Shown: in pieces, positions 23,636 through 32,250 of the stretch
Layout of the letters: every line of letters starts with the position of its first letter
Position numbering within the stretch: position 1 is the stretch's first letter
DNA from: Rhizobium sp. BK251
Lineage (GTDB): Bacteria > Pseudomonadota > Alphaproteobacteria > Rhizobiales > Rhizobiaceae
DNA length: 64,000 nt
Direction: 5' to 3'
Assembly: GCF_004345245.1 (NCBI RefSeq)
Contig: NZ_SLUQ01000008.1
Span: 434,001-498,000 of the forward strand
The notes under the pieces: model-generated
Told to the model about the DNA's origin: nothing
Database searches by the model: none
Seen by the model: only the letters and a program-made list of their open reading frames with translations
Made by a program: the position numbers and the translations under genes

Positions 23636-24766
23636 TCAGTTCTGGAAGATCAGCAGCAGGAACGCCGCAAACAGGATCATGTGAACGATGCCCTGCAGGA
23701 TGTGGGTCCGGCCGCTCGCGAAGGTGACGATGCTGACCGCAAGCGTCAACAGCAGCATGACGAGATCGGTGCCCTGCAGCCCGAGAATGATGTTGCGACC
23801 GATCAAATAGCTGACGATCATCATCGCCGGGATGGTGAGGCCGATCGTGGAGAGCACCGAACCGAGGAAGATATTGATCGAGCGTTGCAGGTGGTTGGCC
23901 ATTGCCGCGCGCACGGCGCTGATCGCCTCGGGTGTCGCCACGAGAACCGCCATGACGACACCGGCAATCGTCGTCGGCATGCCCAGCGTCTCGATAACAT
24001 AGTCGACGGGATGCGCGAGTTGCTCCGCCAGGAAGACGACCGGCGCCATGTAAGCGGCAAGCAGAAGAACGCTAGGAAGCAGGGACCGGGCTGCTGCGAC
24101 CGCCACCGGATCCTCCTCGGGCTCGCTGTCCAGAGTGAAGTAGCTTCGGTGGCGGCCGGCCTGGGTGCCGAGGAAGGCGGCATAGAGGCCGATGGTCGTC
24201 AGGACCACGAAGATCTCCTGCAGCACGGACAGGGTCGGATCGGGCGTGGTGCGGGTGTAGCTCGGCAGCACGAGGCTGAGCACAGCAAGAGGGATGATCA
24301 CGCCCAGATAGGCGTTGGCGCCCTGGAGATTGTGGTGTTGCTCGCGGTGACGCCAGCTGCCCATCAGGATCGAAAGGCCGACCATGCCGTTGAAGATGAT
24401 CATGATCACGGAGAAAAGCGTGTCACGCGCAAGCGTCGGATTGTTCTCGCCATGCATCATGACGGCGGTGATGCTCATGACCTCGATCGAGGTGACCGAC
24501 AGTGTCAGGATCAATGTTCCGTAGGGCTCGCCCAGGCGGACGGCAAGGCGATCGGCATGGCGAACAACTGCGAGCGCCGAGCCCAGGATGGTGGAGAAAA
24601 GCCACAGGAAGATAAAGGCAAACCAGACCGGGTTCGACAGGTCGGCCAGCAGCCGGTGCCCCAGGCTGGAAAAGACGAGCACCGTCGCTACGCTGAAGGC
24701 AAGGAAGCCTTCACGGCGCAGCAGCGCCTTCCCGACAACGACCGCCTGATGCGCGTTCTCACTCAT
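23636..24766 (-). CDS. chaA: ChaA-type calcium (sodium/potassium):proton antiporter
   Basis: A 376-residue inner-membrane carrier of the Ca2+:cation antiporter superfamily with about eleven hydrophobic helices. The two inverted alpha repeats that form the ion site are visible: GEPYGTLILTLSVTSIEV (residues about 79-96) and VATPEAISAVRAAMANHLQR followed by SINIFLGSVLSTIGLTIPAM (about 258-297). The acidic residues in each repeat (GEPYG, TSIEV, TPEAI) are the expected ion ligands. A polar loop DSEPEEDPV joins the halves. ChaA removes excess Ca2+, Na+ or K+ at high pH. It stands alone, in the same direction as the cupin gene. Confidence 0.9.
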   Translation of the reverse strand: MSENAHQAVVVGKALLRREGFLAFSVATVLVFSSLGHRLLADLSNPVWFAFIFLWLFSTILGSALAVVRHADRLAVRLGEPYGTLILTLSVTSIEVMSITAVMMHGENNPTLARDTLFSVIMIIFNGMVGLSILMGSWRHREQHHNLQGANAYLGVIIPLAVLSLVLPSYTRTTPDPTLSVLQEIFVVLTTIGLYAAFLGTQAGRHRSYFTLDSEPEEDPVAVAAARSLLPSVLLLAAYMAPVVFLAEQLAHPVDYVIETLGMPTTIAGVVMAVLVATPEAISAVRAAMANHLQRSINIFLGSVLSTIGLTIPAMMIVSYLIGRNIILGLQGTDLVMLLLTLAVSIVTFASGRTHILQGIVHMILFAAFLLLIFQN

Positions 24767-25271
24767 GGCCCTGACGCATGCCTGTTTGGCACGATCTCTC
24801 GCCGCCGAAGCAGCGGATTTCAGTGCCGTGCGGTTGCAAGTGGAATGCCGATGCCTGCCCGGCCGATCATAGCGATGGCCTCGATTTTTCTAGCTAGCGA
24901 CGCAGCAGGCGGATTGTCAATTATCGGGGCGGTCGCTCCGCAAAATCGTGCGCAGCGGTCGGCCTTCGAGGTTGCCGCATCCGGCAGGGTTGCAGGACCC
25001 CGAAAGGTTGTCATGCTCCTGCCGGAATGTAATATTAGTGAAATAAAGGATTCCAGAGGGCCACGCCAACGCAACAGGGCATGCCGAATCCCGGGCAGGG
25101 GAAGTCCTGCCCTGGCGCGTCGTTGGTCGGAAACGATCAACAGGCGGCGTACGGACCAAGGAACCGCTTCCCGATGTAACAGAGGAGGTTTGACATCTGA
25201 TTTTTCGACCGGACTGCCGTAGGCGCGGTGCCGGTTTCCATGAAATCCTTTGATTGTACCTGGAGGGGAAA
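24767..25271. other. 500-bp intergenic region
   Basis: Between two divergent genes. No frame with family features. A GGGCAGG/CCTGCCC hairpin lies at 25093-25112 without a T run. Promoters for chaA (around 24780-24850) and the lipoprotein gene are expected but no near-consensus boxes stand out. Confidence 0.4.
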
Positions 25272-25523
25272 ATGCCCAAACGCATGATAACGATTCTATT
25301 CGCGGCAGGTCTTGGCCTGTCTGCCTGCCAATCTTCGACGCCGACGTCGCAGGCCGTCGCAGACAAGAATGCGGAATTCGGCTGCATCGCCGGCACGGTC
25401 GGCGGCGCCATCGTCGGAGGTCTCGTCGGCAGCACGATCGGTGCAGGAACCGGGCAGCTGGCGGCTATCGGTGTTGGTATTGGCGGCGGCGGCTATCTGG
25501 GCAACCGTCTGGCCTGCAGATGA
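25272..25523 (+). CDS. Glycine-zipper lipoprotein (17-kDa antigen-like)
   Basis: An 83-residue outer-membrane lipoprotein. The lipobox LGLSAC places the lipidated cysteine at residue 19, after MPKRMITILFAAGLG. The mature part is a glycine-zipper hairpin: GCIAGTVGGAIVGGLVG followed by STIGAGTGQLAAIGVG and GGGGYLGNRLACR, as in the rickettsial 17-kDa antigen group (Rick_17kDa). The ATG at 25272 follows GGAGGGG directly; the ATG at 25254 has no site. Two further cysteines may form a disulfide. Confidence 0.8.
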   Translation: MPKRMITILFAAGLGLSACQSSTPTSQAVADKNAEFGCIAGTVGGAIVGGLVGSTIGAGTGQLAAIGVGIGGGGYLGNRLACR

Positions 25524-25543
25524 TTGAGAGAGGATCACGCGCG

Positions 25544-25930
25544 ATGAAATATCTCGTTCTGACAACTGCTATCATATTGACTTTCGGCACCGCGGCGATG
25601 GCCCAGCAGGCACAACAGCCGCAGCAGCCCCAGGCGCAACCGCAGACCCCCGCCGTGTATCAAGGGCAGAAGGACAAGCTCGACAGTAATGCCAACGGAT
25701 CGGTCGATAAGGCGGAATACGAAGCCTTCATGACCACCGCATTCAACAGCCTCGACAAGAACAAGGACGGCAGCCTGCGCATTCAGGAGGTAACCGTTGT
25801 CCTGACACCGCAGCAATTCTCGGCGATCGACACCGACGGCAACGGTCGTGTCAGCCGCGACGAATTCATGAAGCGGGTGATGGCGGACTTTGCCTCGGCC
25901 GACAAGACCGGCGACGGCACTCTGCAGTAG
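25544..25930 (+). CDS. Secreted EF-hand protein
   Basis: A 128-residue exported calcium-binding protein. The signal peptide is MKYLVLTTAIILTFGTAAMA, cut near residue 20, then a glutamine- and proline-rich stretch. Four loops follow: DSNANGSVDKAEY, DKNKDGSLRIQEV, DTDGNGRVSRDEF and a shortened DKTGDGTLQ at the very end. The first three have the Asp, Asn/Asp and final Glu-type positions of working EF-hands. It starts 21 bases after the lipoprotein stop, so the two may be one operon, with AGAGAGGA before the ATG. A strong terminator follows. Confidence 0.85.
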   Translation: MKYLVLTTAIILTFGTAAMAQQAQQPQQPQAQPQTPAVYQGQKDKLDSNANGSVDKAEYEAFMTTAFNSLDKNKDGSLRIQEVTVVLTPQQFSAIDTDGNGRVSRDEFMKRVMADFASADKTGDGTLQ

Positions 25931-25958
25931 AGCCACCGCACGATCTCAAAATCCAAAG

Positions 25959-25991
25959 CGGGCTGCGGATCGAAATCCGCAGCCCGTTTTT
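25959..25991 (+). terminator. Rho-independent terminator after the EF-hand gene
   Basis: Perfect 12-bp stem CGGGCTGCGGAT / ATCCGCAGCCCG with loop CGAA and TTTTT. It separates two convergent genes and may also serve the MFS gene, although its T run on that strand is poor. Confidence 0.92.
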
Positions 25992-25996
25992 CATTG

Positions 25997-27334
25997 CTAT
26001 TCGTTGGTGATTTCCAGCCGCTTGCTGAATGCCAGGGCGATCAGCGTACAGACGGCGCCGGAGAGAAGGTAGTAGCCGGCAAAGGCGATCCCGAACGCGC
26101 TGGACAGGCTCAGCGCGACGAGGGGCGCGAAGCCGGCGCCGATCAGCCAGGCGATATCGGACGTGACGGCCGAAGCCGTATAGCGATAGGTAAGGCTGAA
26201 GCGCGAGGCCAGCGCGCCGGCGGCCTGACCGAAGGAAAGGCCGAGAAGCGCGAAGCCGACGAGGACATATGTGTAGCGGCCGGTCGGGCCGGCGGCCAGG
26301 AGATGCGGTGCCACGAAGCTGAAGATCGCGATCAGGATCGCGGCGATCCCGAGGAGCGTGCGGCGCCCCAGGCGGTCGGCAAGGATGCCCGAAAGCACGA
26401 CCGTCGCGATCGCGACGAGCGCGCCGGTGAACTGGACCGAGAGGAACCAGGCCACTTCCTGGTCGCTGAAGAGCGTTACCCAGCCGAGCGGGAAGACGGT
26501 CATCAGGTGGAACAGGGCGAAGCTTGCAAGCGGCACGAATACGCCCGCCAGAACGTCGCGGCCGTGGACGCGGAGCATCTCGCCGACCGGGCGGGGTTGG
26601 AGTTCGTGCCGGTCGAGGAGCGAGCCGAACTCCGACGTCATCAGCAGCCGCAGACGCGCAAACAGGGCGACCACGTTAAGCGCGAAGGCGACGAAGAAGG
26701 GGAAGCGCCATCCCCACTCCAGGAATTCCTCCTGCGTGAGGCTGTGGACGAAGACGATGAACAGGCCGCTTGCCAGCATGAAGCCGATCGGCGCTCCGAG
26801 CTGAGGGATCATTGCATACCAGCCCCGGTGCTTTTCCGGCGCATTGAGGGCGAGCAGCGATGCGAGCCCGTCCCACGAACCGCCAAGACCGAGGCCCTGG
26901 CCGATGCGGAAGACGATGAGCAGGATGGGGGCCAACAGGCCGGCGTCCGCATAAGATGGCAGGAAGCTGATCGCAATCGTCGAGCCGCCGAGCGTGAAGA
27001 GTGCGGCGGTCAGTTTTGCGGCGCGGCCGAACTGGCGGTCGACGCTCATGAAGAGCACGGAGCCGAAAGGACGCGCGATGAAGGCGACGGAAAATACCGC
27101 GAAGGAATAGAGCATCCCTGTCAGCGGGTCGCTCGCAGCAAAGAACAGGTGCGGAAAGACGAGCACCGACGCGATGCCGTAGACGAAGAAATCGAAGAAT
27201 TCCGTCATGCGGGCTATTACGACGCCAATGGCGATCCTGCCGGGCGCGATCGGATCGGTCGCGTGGATCATTCGAGCGTCGTGCTCAAGGCCGGACGTCG
27301 GCGTATCCGCGTGATCGTGGATGAAACTGCTCAT
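25997..27334 (-). CDS. MFS permease, metabolite:H+ symporter type
   Basis: A 445-residue inner-membrane transporter of the MHS subgroup (KgtP/ShiA/ProP-like), which takes up small carboxylates, shikimate or betaines with protons. About twelve helices are seen. Signature parts are GVVIARMTEFFDFFVYGIAS in helix 1, the ARPFGSVLFMSVDRQFGR loop 2-3, FRIGQGLGLGGSWDGLASLL in helix 4, and ILADRLGRRTLLGI in loop 8-9. The ATG at 27334 (MSSFIHDHAD) is preferred over 27349 because GGGAG is eight bases upstream. Substrate unknown; it stands alone. Confidence 0.88.
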   Translation of the reverse strand: MSSFIHDHADTPTSGLEHDARMIHATDPIAPGRIAIGVVIARMTEFFDFFVYGIASVLVFPHLFFAASDPLTGMLYSFAVFSVAFIARPFGSVLFMSVDRQFGRAAKLTAALFTLGGSTIAISFLPSYADAGLLAPILLIVFRIGQGLGLGGSWDGLASLLALNAPEKHRGWYAMIPQLGAPIGFMLASGLFIVFVHSLTQEEFLEWGWRFPFFVAFALNVVALFARLRLLMTSEFGSLLDRHELQPRPVGEMLRVHGRDVLAGVFVPLASFALFHLMTVFPLGWVTLFSDQEVAWFLSVQFTGALVAIATVVLSGILADRLGRRTLLGIAAILIAIFSFVAPHLLAAGPTGRYTYVLVGFALLGLSFGQAAGALASRFSLTYRYTASAVTSDIAWLIGAGFAPLVALSLSSAFGIAFAGYYLLSGAVCTLIALAFSKRLEITNE

Positions 27335-27349
27335 TACGAATTCTCCCAT

Positions 27350-27939
27350 TCTTCCTCATCTGAGGAATTCCTCGAATCTGATCTTGGCAAATGCGGAGCG
27401 CTTATCAAGGGGCAGGTGACCTAAATCGTTGGTTTTGGTCGCATATGCCGTCTTCGTCACTTGCGCGGCGGGATGAAATTTCAGTAGGGATTGCAGCTTC
27501 CGGTCCATGCTCTTAAAAAGAGCATGGGATCATTATTTTACTACCTCCTAATATTGGGTAAACCTGTCATCGGTCTTCGGCGTGCCTTCCTCTCGGGGGC
27601 GGACGCGAGGGCTGTGGCCATAATGCCGCGCCAAAACGTTTTATGCGTCACATAGTAGCAGAAAATCCGCGGCATCGCGACCTTGCAGCATACAACCTTT
27701 TCGCATGGACGGGCCGGTGGACGACGCGTTTTACGCGATAGGTGATCATTTGCTGCAAGATTGCGGATGTCCAGGATGATTTAATTGCAAAAATCCTGCA
27801 AATTCCGGTCAGGATTTATAAGGTGGGGCTTTTTTAGGCTTTTTGTTGCAGTGCACACAAAATGCCGCGATGCGACGAAAGACCTCATGTCGCAATGTGC
27901 GGGTATCCATTACTCGCGGGTCAGAACGAAACGAACTGA
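27350..27939. other. 590-bp region upstream of the cyo operon
   Basis: No gene seen. A perfect hairpin is at 27505-27527, and AT-rich stretches at 27530-27560 and 27740-27840 suit promoters for cyoA or the divergent MFS gene. Regulation of the oxidase (oxygen or iron) probably acts here, but I could not identify a site with certainty. Confidence 0.4.
27505..27527. repeat. Perfect 10-bp hairpin in the cyo upstream region
   Basis: CCATGCTCTT at 27505-27514 and AAGAGCATGG at 27518-27527 with loop AAA, followed by GATCATTATTTTA. It could end a short transcript or be an operator; the T content downstream is only moderate. Confidence 0.55.
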
Positions 27940-29118
27940 GTGAGAGACGTGTTCAAACTGTCCAAATTCTTCAGCCGCTTATTGGTGGTGCCGCTGCTTT
28001 TGGCTCTGGCGGGGTGCAACATGGTCGTGCTGGACCCTTCGGGCTATATCGCGGTCCAACAGCGCGACCTGATCGTCCTTTCCACCCTCCTGATGCTGGT
28101 CATCATCATCCCGGTGATCCTGTTCACTCTGTTTTTCGCCTGGAAATACCGTCAGTCCAATACGAGCGCGACCTACGATCCGGAGTGGCACCACTCGACA
28201 CGCCTCGAGCTTGTGATCTGGCTGGCGCCGCTCGCCATCATCATGGTGCTCGGCACCGTGACCTGGATCGCCACCCACCAGCTCGACCCCTACCGTCAGC
28301 TTTCACGCATCAATGCCTCGGAGGCGGTGGCGCCGGATACGAAACCGCTGACCGTCGAAGTAGTCGCGCTCGACTGGAAGTGGCTCTTCATCTATCCGGA
28401 CCTGGGCATTGCGACGGTCAATGAGCTTGCCGCTCCCGTCAACGTTCCGCTCGATTTCAGGATCACCTCGGCGGCGGTGATGAACTCCTTCTTTGTGCCG
28501 GCGCTGGCTGGCCAGATCTACGCGATGGCCGGCATGCAGACGCGGCTGCACGCCGTCATCAACAAGCCGGGCGAATATGAGGGCTTCTCCGCCAACTACA
28601 GCGGCGCCGGCTTCTCCAATATGCGCTTTACATTCCACGGCCTCGAGCAGGCCGGCTTCGACCAATGGGTCGAGAAGGTGAAGAGCCAGTCCAATCCGCT
28701 CAGCCGGGATGTCTATCTCGAGCTCGAAAAGCCTAGCGAGCGCGAACCTGTCCACCACTTCTCCTCGGTCGATCCCGACCTCTACAGCGCAATTCTCAAC
28801 ATGTGCGCGGCACCGGGCAAGATGTGCATGAACGAGATGATGCACATCGACATGAGTGGCGGCGGCGGCACGGAAAGCCAGGAGAACCGCGAACGCCTGC
28901 AATATGACAACCGTCACGCCGATCACTACGAGGCAGGTCATTTCGGAAGCGGCGAGCCCGCGGCGACGCCTGCGGCCGCTAAACCGGCCGGCACGGAAGC
29001 CCAGGAAGGCGGCGGCGGTCACGACATGCAAAACATGAACATGCATGACGGCCACTCGATGCCCGGCATGGGTGGCGGCAGCGAGTCCGCCCCGGCGCAA
29101 CCCAACGACAGCAACTGA
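27940..29118 (+). CDS. cyoA: Cytochrome o ubiquinol oxidase subunit II
   Basis: Subunit II of the bo3-type quinol oxidase. A lipoprotein signal with lipobox LALAGC (Cys near residue 26) is followed by two membrane helices (about 45-70 and 90-110) and a periplasmic cupredoxin domain with LDWKWLFIYPD. The cysteine pair of a CuA site is absent, as expected for a quinol oxidase. At 392 residues it is longer than most CyoA because of a C-terminal tail rich in His and Met (HDMQNMNMHDGHSMPGMGGG), which could bind copper. Starts are GTG at 27940 or 27949; neither has a strong ribosome site. First gene of cyoABCD-SURF1. Confidence 0.95.
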   Translation: MRDVFKLSKFFSRLLVVPLLLALAGCNMVVLDPSGYIAVQQRDLIVLSTLLMLVIIIPVILFTLFFAWKYRQSNTSATYDPEWHHSTRLELVIWLAPLAIIMVLGTVTWIATHQLDPYRQLSRINASEAVAPDTKPLTVEVVALDWKWLFIYPDLGIATVNELAAPVNVPLDFRITSAAVMNSFFVPALAGQIYAMAGMQTRLHAVINKPGEYEGFSANYSGAGFSNMRFTFHGLEQAGFDQWVEKVKSQSNPLSRDVYLELEKPSEREPVHHFSSVDPDLYSAILNMCAAPGKMCMNEMMHIDMSGGGGTESQENRERLQYDNRHADHYEAGHFGSGEPAATPAAAKPAGTEAQEGGGGHDMQNMNMHDGHSMPGMGGGSESAPAQPNDSN

Positions 29119-29159
29119 CGCCTGGCGTCAAACAGACACAAAGCGAACAGGCCTGAATC

Positions 29160-31163
29160 ATGTTTTCAAATCCTGACCTAATGAAGTTGATCTTCGGCCG
29201 GTTGACACTCGAATCGATCCCTTATCAAGAGCCTATTCTGATCGTGACATTCATTGGCGTCGCGATCGGCGCCATCGCCGTTCTCAGCATAATTACCTAT
29301 TTCCGCTGGTGGGTGCCTCTCTGGAAGGATTGGATCACGAGCGTCGATCACAAGAAGATCGGCATCATGTACATCGTCCTGGCGCTGATCATGCTGCTGC
29401 GCGGCTTCTCGGATGCCATTCTGATGCGCACCCAGCAGGCGCTTGCCTTCAACGGCTCGGACGGCTTCCTGCCGCCGCACCACTACGACCAGATCTTCAC
29501 CGCCCACGGCGTCATCATGATCTTCTTCGTGGCGATGCCTTTCGTCACAGGACTGATGAACTTCGTCGTCCCGCTGCAAATCGGCGCGCGTGACGTCTCG
29601 TTCCCGTTCCTCAACAACTTCAGCTTCTGGATGACGACGGCGGGCGCGATCATCATCATGATCTCGCTCTTCATCGGCGAATTCGCCCGTACCGGCTGGC
29701 TTGCCTATCCGCCGCTTTCGGGGATCGCCTACAGTCCTGATGTCGGCGTCGACTATTACATATGGGGCTTGCAGGTCGCCGGTATCGGAACCCTGCTGTC
29801 GGGCGTCAACCTGATCGCGACGATCATCAAGATGCGCGCTCCGGGCATGCATCTGATGAGGATGCCGGTCTTCACCTGGACAGCACTCTGCACCAACATC
29901 CTGATCGTCGCATCGTTCCCGATCCTGACGGCCGTCCTGGCGCTGCTTTCGCTTGACCGCTACGTCGGCACGAACTTCTTCACGAACGATCTCGGCGGCA
30001 ATCCGATGATGTATGTGAACCTCATCTGGATCTGGGGCCATCCGGAAGTCTACATTCTCATCCTGCCGGCTTTCGGCGTCTTCTCGGAAGTGGTTGCCAC
30101 CTTCTGCGGCAAGCGCCTCTTCGGTTATGCCTCGATGGTCTATGCGACGATGGTCATCACCATCCTCGCCTATCTCGTCTGGCTGCACCACTTCTTCACG
30201 ATGGGTTCCGGCGCCAGCGTCAATTCCTTCTTCGGCATCACCACGATGATCATATCGATCCCGACAGGGGCGAAGATATTCAACTGGCTCTTCACCATGT
30301 ACAAGGGCCGGATCCACTTCGACGTGCCGATGCTCTGGACAATCGGCTTCATGGTGACTTTCGTCATCGGCGGCATGACCGGCGTGATGCTCGCCGTTCC
30401 GCCGGCGGACTTCGTCCTCCACAATTCGCTGTTCCTGATCGCCCACTTCCATAACGTCATCATCGGCGGCGTGCTCTTCGGCATGTTTGCCGGCGTGAAC
30501 TACTGGTTCCCGAAGGCGTTCGGCTTCAAGCTCGATCCCTTCTGGGGCAAGGTGAGCTTCTGGTTCTGGCTGACGGGCTTCTATTTCGCCTTCATGCCGC
30601 TCTATGTGCTGGGGCTGATGGGCGTCACCCGCCGCCTCAACGAGTTCGACGATCCGTCGCTGCGGATATGGTTCCTGATCGCCGCCTTCGGCGCCGCGCT
30701 GATCGCGGTCGGCATTGCCGCCCTGATCATCCAGCTGGTCGTCAGCTTCAGGCGCCGCGAGGAATTGCGCGATACGACGGGTGACCCGTGGAACGGGCGC
30801 ACACTCGAGTGGTCGACCTCGTCGCCGCCCCCGGAATACAACTTCGCCTTCACGCCTGTTGTCCACGAGCAGGATGCCTGGTGGGATATGAAGAAGCGGG
30901 GTTACGTCCGTCCGCTGGCCGGCTACAGGCCGATCCACATGCCGAAGAACACCGGCACGGGCGCCATTCTCGGCGGGCTGAGCATCGTCTTCGCCTTCGG
31001 CATGATCTGGTACATCTGGTGGATGGCCATCCTCGCCTTCGTCGCCATGCTCGCGGTCGCGATCGGGCACACGTTCAACTACAAGCGCGACTTCTACATC
31101 CCCGTCGACGAGGTTACCCAGACGGAAGAAGCGCGCACAAGGCAGCTTGCGGGGCAGGTGTAA
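29160..31163 (+). CDS. cyoB: Cytochrome o ubiquinol oxidase subunit I
   Basis: Catalytic subunit, binding haem b and the haem o3-CuB centre, reducing oxygen to water while pumping protons. The 667-residue protein is full length with about fifteen helices. Ligands are visible: His in TAHGVIMIFF, the CuB histidine cross-linked to Tyr in WGHPEVYILI, the pair in LVWLHHFFTMG, and the haem ligands in LIAHFHNVIIGG. The gene starts 41 bases after cyoA and ends 3 bases before cyoC. Confidence 0.98.
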   Translation: MFSNPDLMKLIFGRLTLESIPYQEPILIVTFIGVAIGAIAVLSIITYFRWWVPLWKDWITSVDHKKIGIMYIVLALIMLLRGFSDAILMRTQQALAFNGSDGFLPPHHYDQIFTAHGVIMIFFVAMPFVTGLMNFVVPLQIGARDVSFPFLNNFSFWMTTAGAIIIMISLFIGEFARTGWLAYPPLSGIAYSPDVGVDYYIWGLQVAGIGTLLSGVNLIATIIKMRAPGMHLMRMPVFTWTALCTNILIVASFPILTAVLALLSLDRYVGTNFFTNDLGGNPMMYVNLIWIWGHPEVYILILPAFGVFSEVVATFCGKRLFGYASMVYATMVITILAYLVWLHHFFTMGSGASVNSFFGITTMIISIPTGAKIFNWLFTMYKGRIHFDVPMLWTIGFMVTFVIGGMTGVMLAVPPADFVLHNSLFLIAHFHNVIIGGVLFGMFAGVNYWFPKAFGFKLDPFWGKVSFWFWLTGFYFAFMPLYVLGLMGVTRRLNEFDDPSLRIWFLIAAFGAALIAVGIAALIIQLVVSFRRREELRDTTGDPWNGRTLEWSTSSPPPEYNFAFTPVVHEQDAWWDMKKRGYVRPLAGYRPIHMPKNTGTGAILGGLSIVFAFGMIWYIWWMAILAFVAMLAVAIGHTFNYKRDFYIPVDEVTQTEEARTRQLAGQV

Positions 31164-31166
31164 GAC

Positions 31167-31799
31167 ATGGCGACAATTCACGCAGAAACGACTAGGCAGG
31201 ACGGCAAGGCTCCCGTCTTCTACATGGAGGAGGAGCACCATCCGGAAGGCAGCACCATGCTGGGCTTCTGGATCTACCTGATGAGCGACTGCCTCATCTT
31301 CGCGGTCCTCTTCGCCACGCACGCCGTTCTCGGCCGCAGTTATGCGGCTGGGCCGTCACCGGCCGATATCTTCGACCTGCCGCTGGTGGCAGTAAACACG
31401 TCGATGCTGCTGTTCTCCTCCATCACCTATGGCTTCGCCATGCTGGAGATGCAGAAGGACAAGGTCGGATCGACACTCTTCTGGCTGGCGGTGACCGGGC
31501 TGTTCGGCATGGCCTTCGTCGGGCTCGAGCTTTACGAATTCGCGCACCTCATCCATGAGGGTGCCGGTCCGCAGCGCAGCGCCTTCCTGTCATCGTTCTT
31601 CGTGCTGGTCGGCACGCACGGACTTCACGTCACCAGCGGTATCATCTGGCTGATCACGCTGATGGTACAGACCGTGCGGCACGGGCTGATCGCGGAAAAC
31701 AGGCGTCGGTTGAACTGCCTTTCGATGTTCTGGCACTTCCTGGACGTCATCTGGATCGGCGTCTTTACCTTTGTATACCTGATGGGAGTTCTCGGATGA
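31167..31799 (+). CDS. cyoC: Cytochrome o ubiquinol oxidase subunit III
   Basis: A 210-residue membrane subunit with five helices (first GFWIYLMSDCLIFAVLFATH) that stabilises subunit I. GTHGLHVTSGIIWL and the terminal FWHFLDVIWIGVFTFVYLMG are typical of subunit III. The stop overlaps the cyoD start (ATGA at 31796), showing translational coupling. Confidence 0.97.
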   Translation: MATIHAETTRQDGKAPVFYMEEEHHPEGSTMLGFWIYLMSDCLIFAVLFATHAVLGRSYAAGPSPADIFDLPLVAVNTSMLLFSSITYGFAMLEMQKDKVGSTLFWLAVTGLFGMAFVGLELYEFAHLIHEGAGPQRSAFLSSFFVLVGTHGLHVTSGIIWLITLMVQTVRHGLIAENRRRLNCLSMFWHFLDVIWIGVFTFVYLMGVLG

Positions 31800-32191
31800 G
31801 CTCGGACGTACACACGCAGCATCACGGCGCCGACCACGGGCATGGTCACGACGATGTCCCGCACGGCACGATGAAGGGCTACATGACGGGTTTCATCCTG
31901 TCGGTGATCCTGACGGCCATTCCCTTCTGGCTGGTCATGGCGGAGGTATTTCAAAACCATGCCATTACGGCTGCGATCATCCTGGTCTTCGCGGCCGTGC
32001 AGATGGTCGTCCACGTCATCTACTTCCTCCACATGAACGTGAGGGTGGAGGCCGGATGGTCGATCATGGCGCTGATCTTCACGATCGTGATCGTGGTCAT
32101 CGCCCTCAGCGGCTCGATCTGGGTCATGTACCACCTCAATACGAACATGATGCCGCCTATGTCGCCCGACATGATGCGGAACATGCCCTGA
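31796..32191 (+). CDS. cyoD: Cytochrome o ubiquinol oxidase subunit IV
   Basis: A 131-residue subunit with three membrane helices (GYMTGFILSVILTAIPFWLV, AAIILVFAAVQMVVHVIYFL and a third near 90-110), needed for assembly of the oxidase. The N-terminal tail is unusually histidine-rich (HTQHHGADHGHGHDD) and the C-terminus is methionine-rich (MMPPMSPDMMRNMP), matching the metal-binding look of the CyoA tail. A GC-rich hairpin (GGCGGGCGG/CCGCCCGCC, 32199-32220) follows without a T run, and CCGTTCC/GGAACGG lies at 32221-32239 before the next gene. Confidence 0.95.
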   Translation: MSSDVHTQHHGADHGHGHDDVPHGTMKGYMTGFILSVILTAIPFWLVMAEVFQNHAITAAIILVFAAVQMVVHVIYFLHMNVRVEAGWSIMALIFTIVIVVIALSGSIWVMYHLNTNMMPPMSPDMMRNMP

Positions 32192-32250
32192 CACCAATGG
32201 CGGGCGGTTCTCCGCCCGCCCCGTTCCACCCCGGAACGGACGAGATAAGA

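Noticed and set aside
29178..31322. 714-codon open frame antisense to cyoB
   Set aside because: Shadow of a GC-rich gene: translation is dominated by Asp, Glu, Arg and His with no domain, while the plus strand encodes an unmistakable CyoB.
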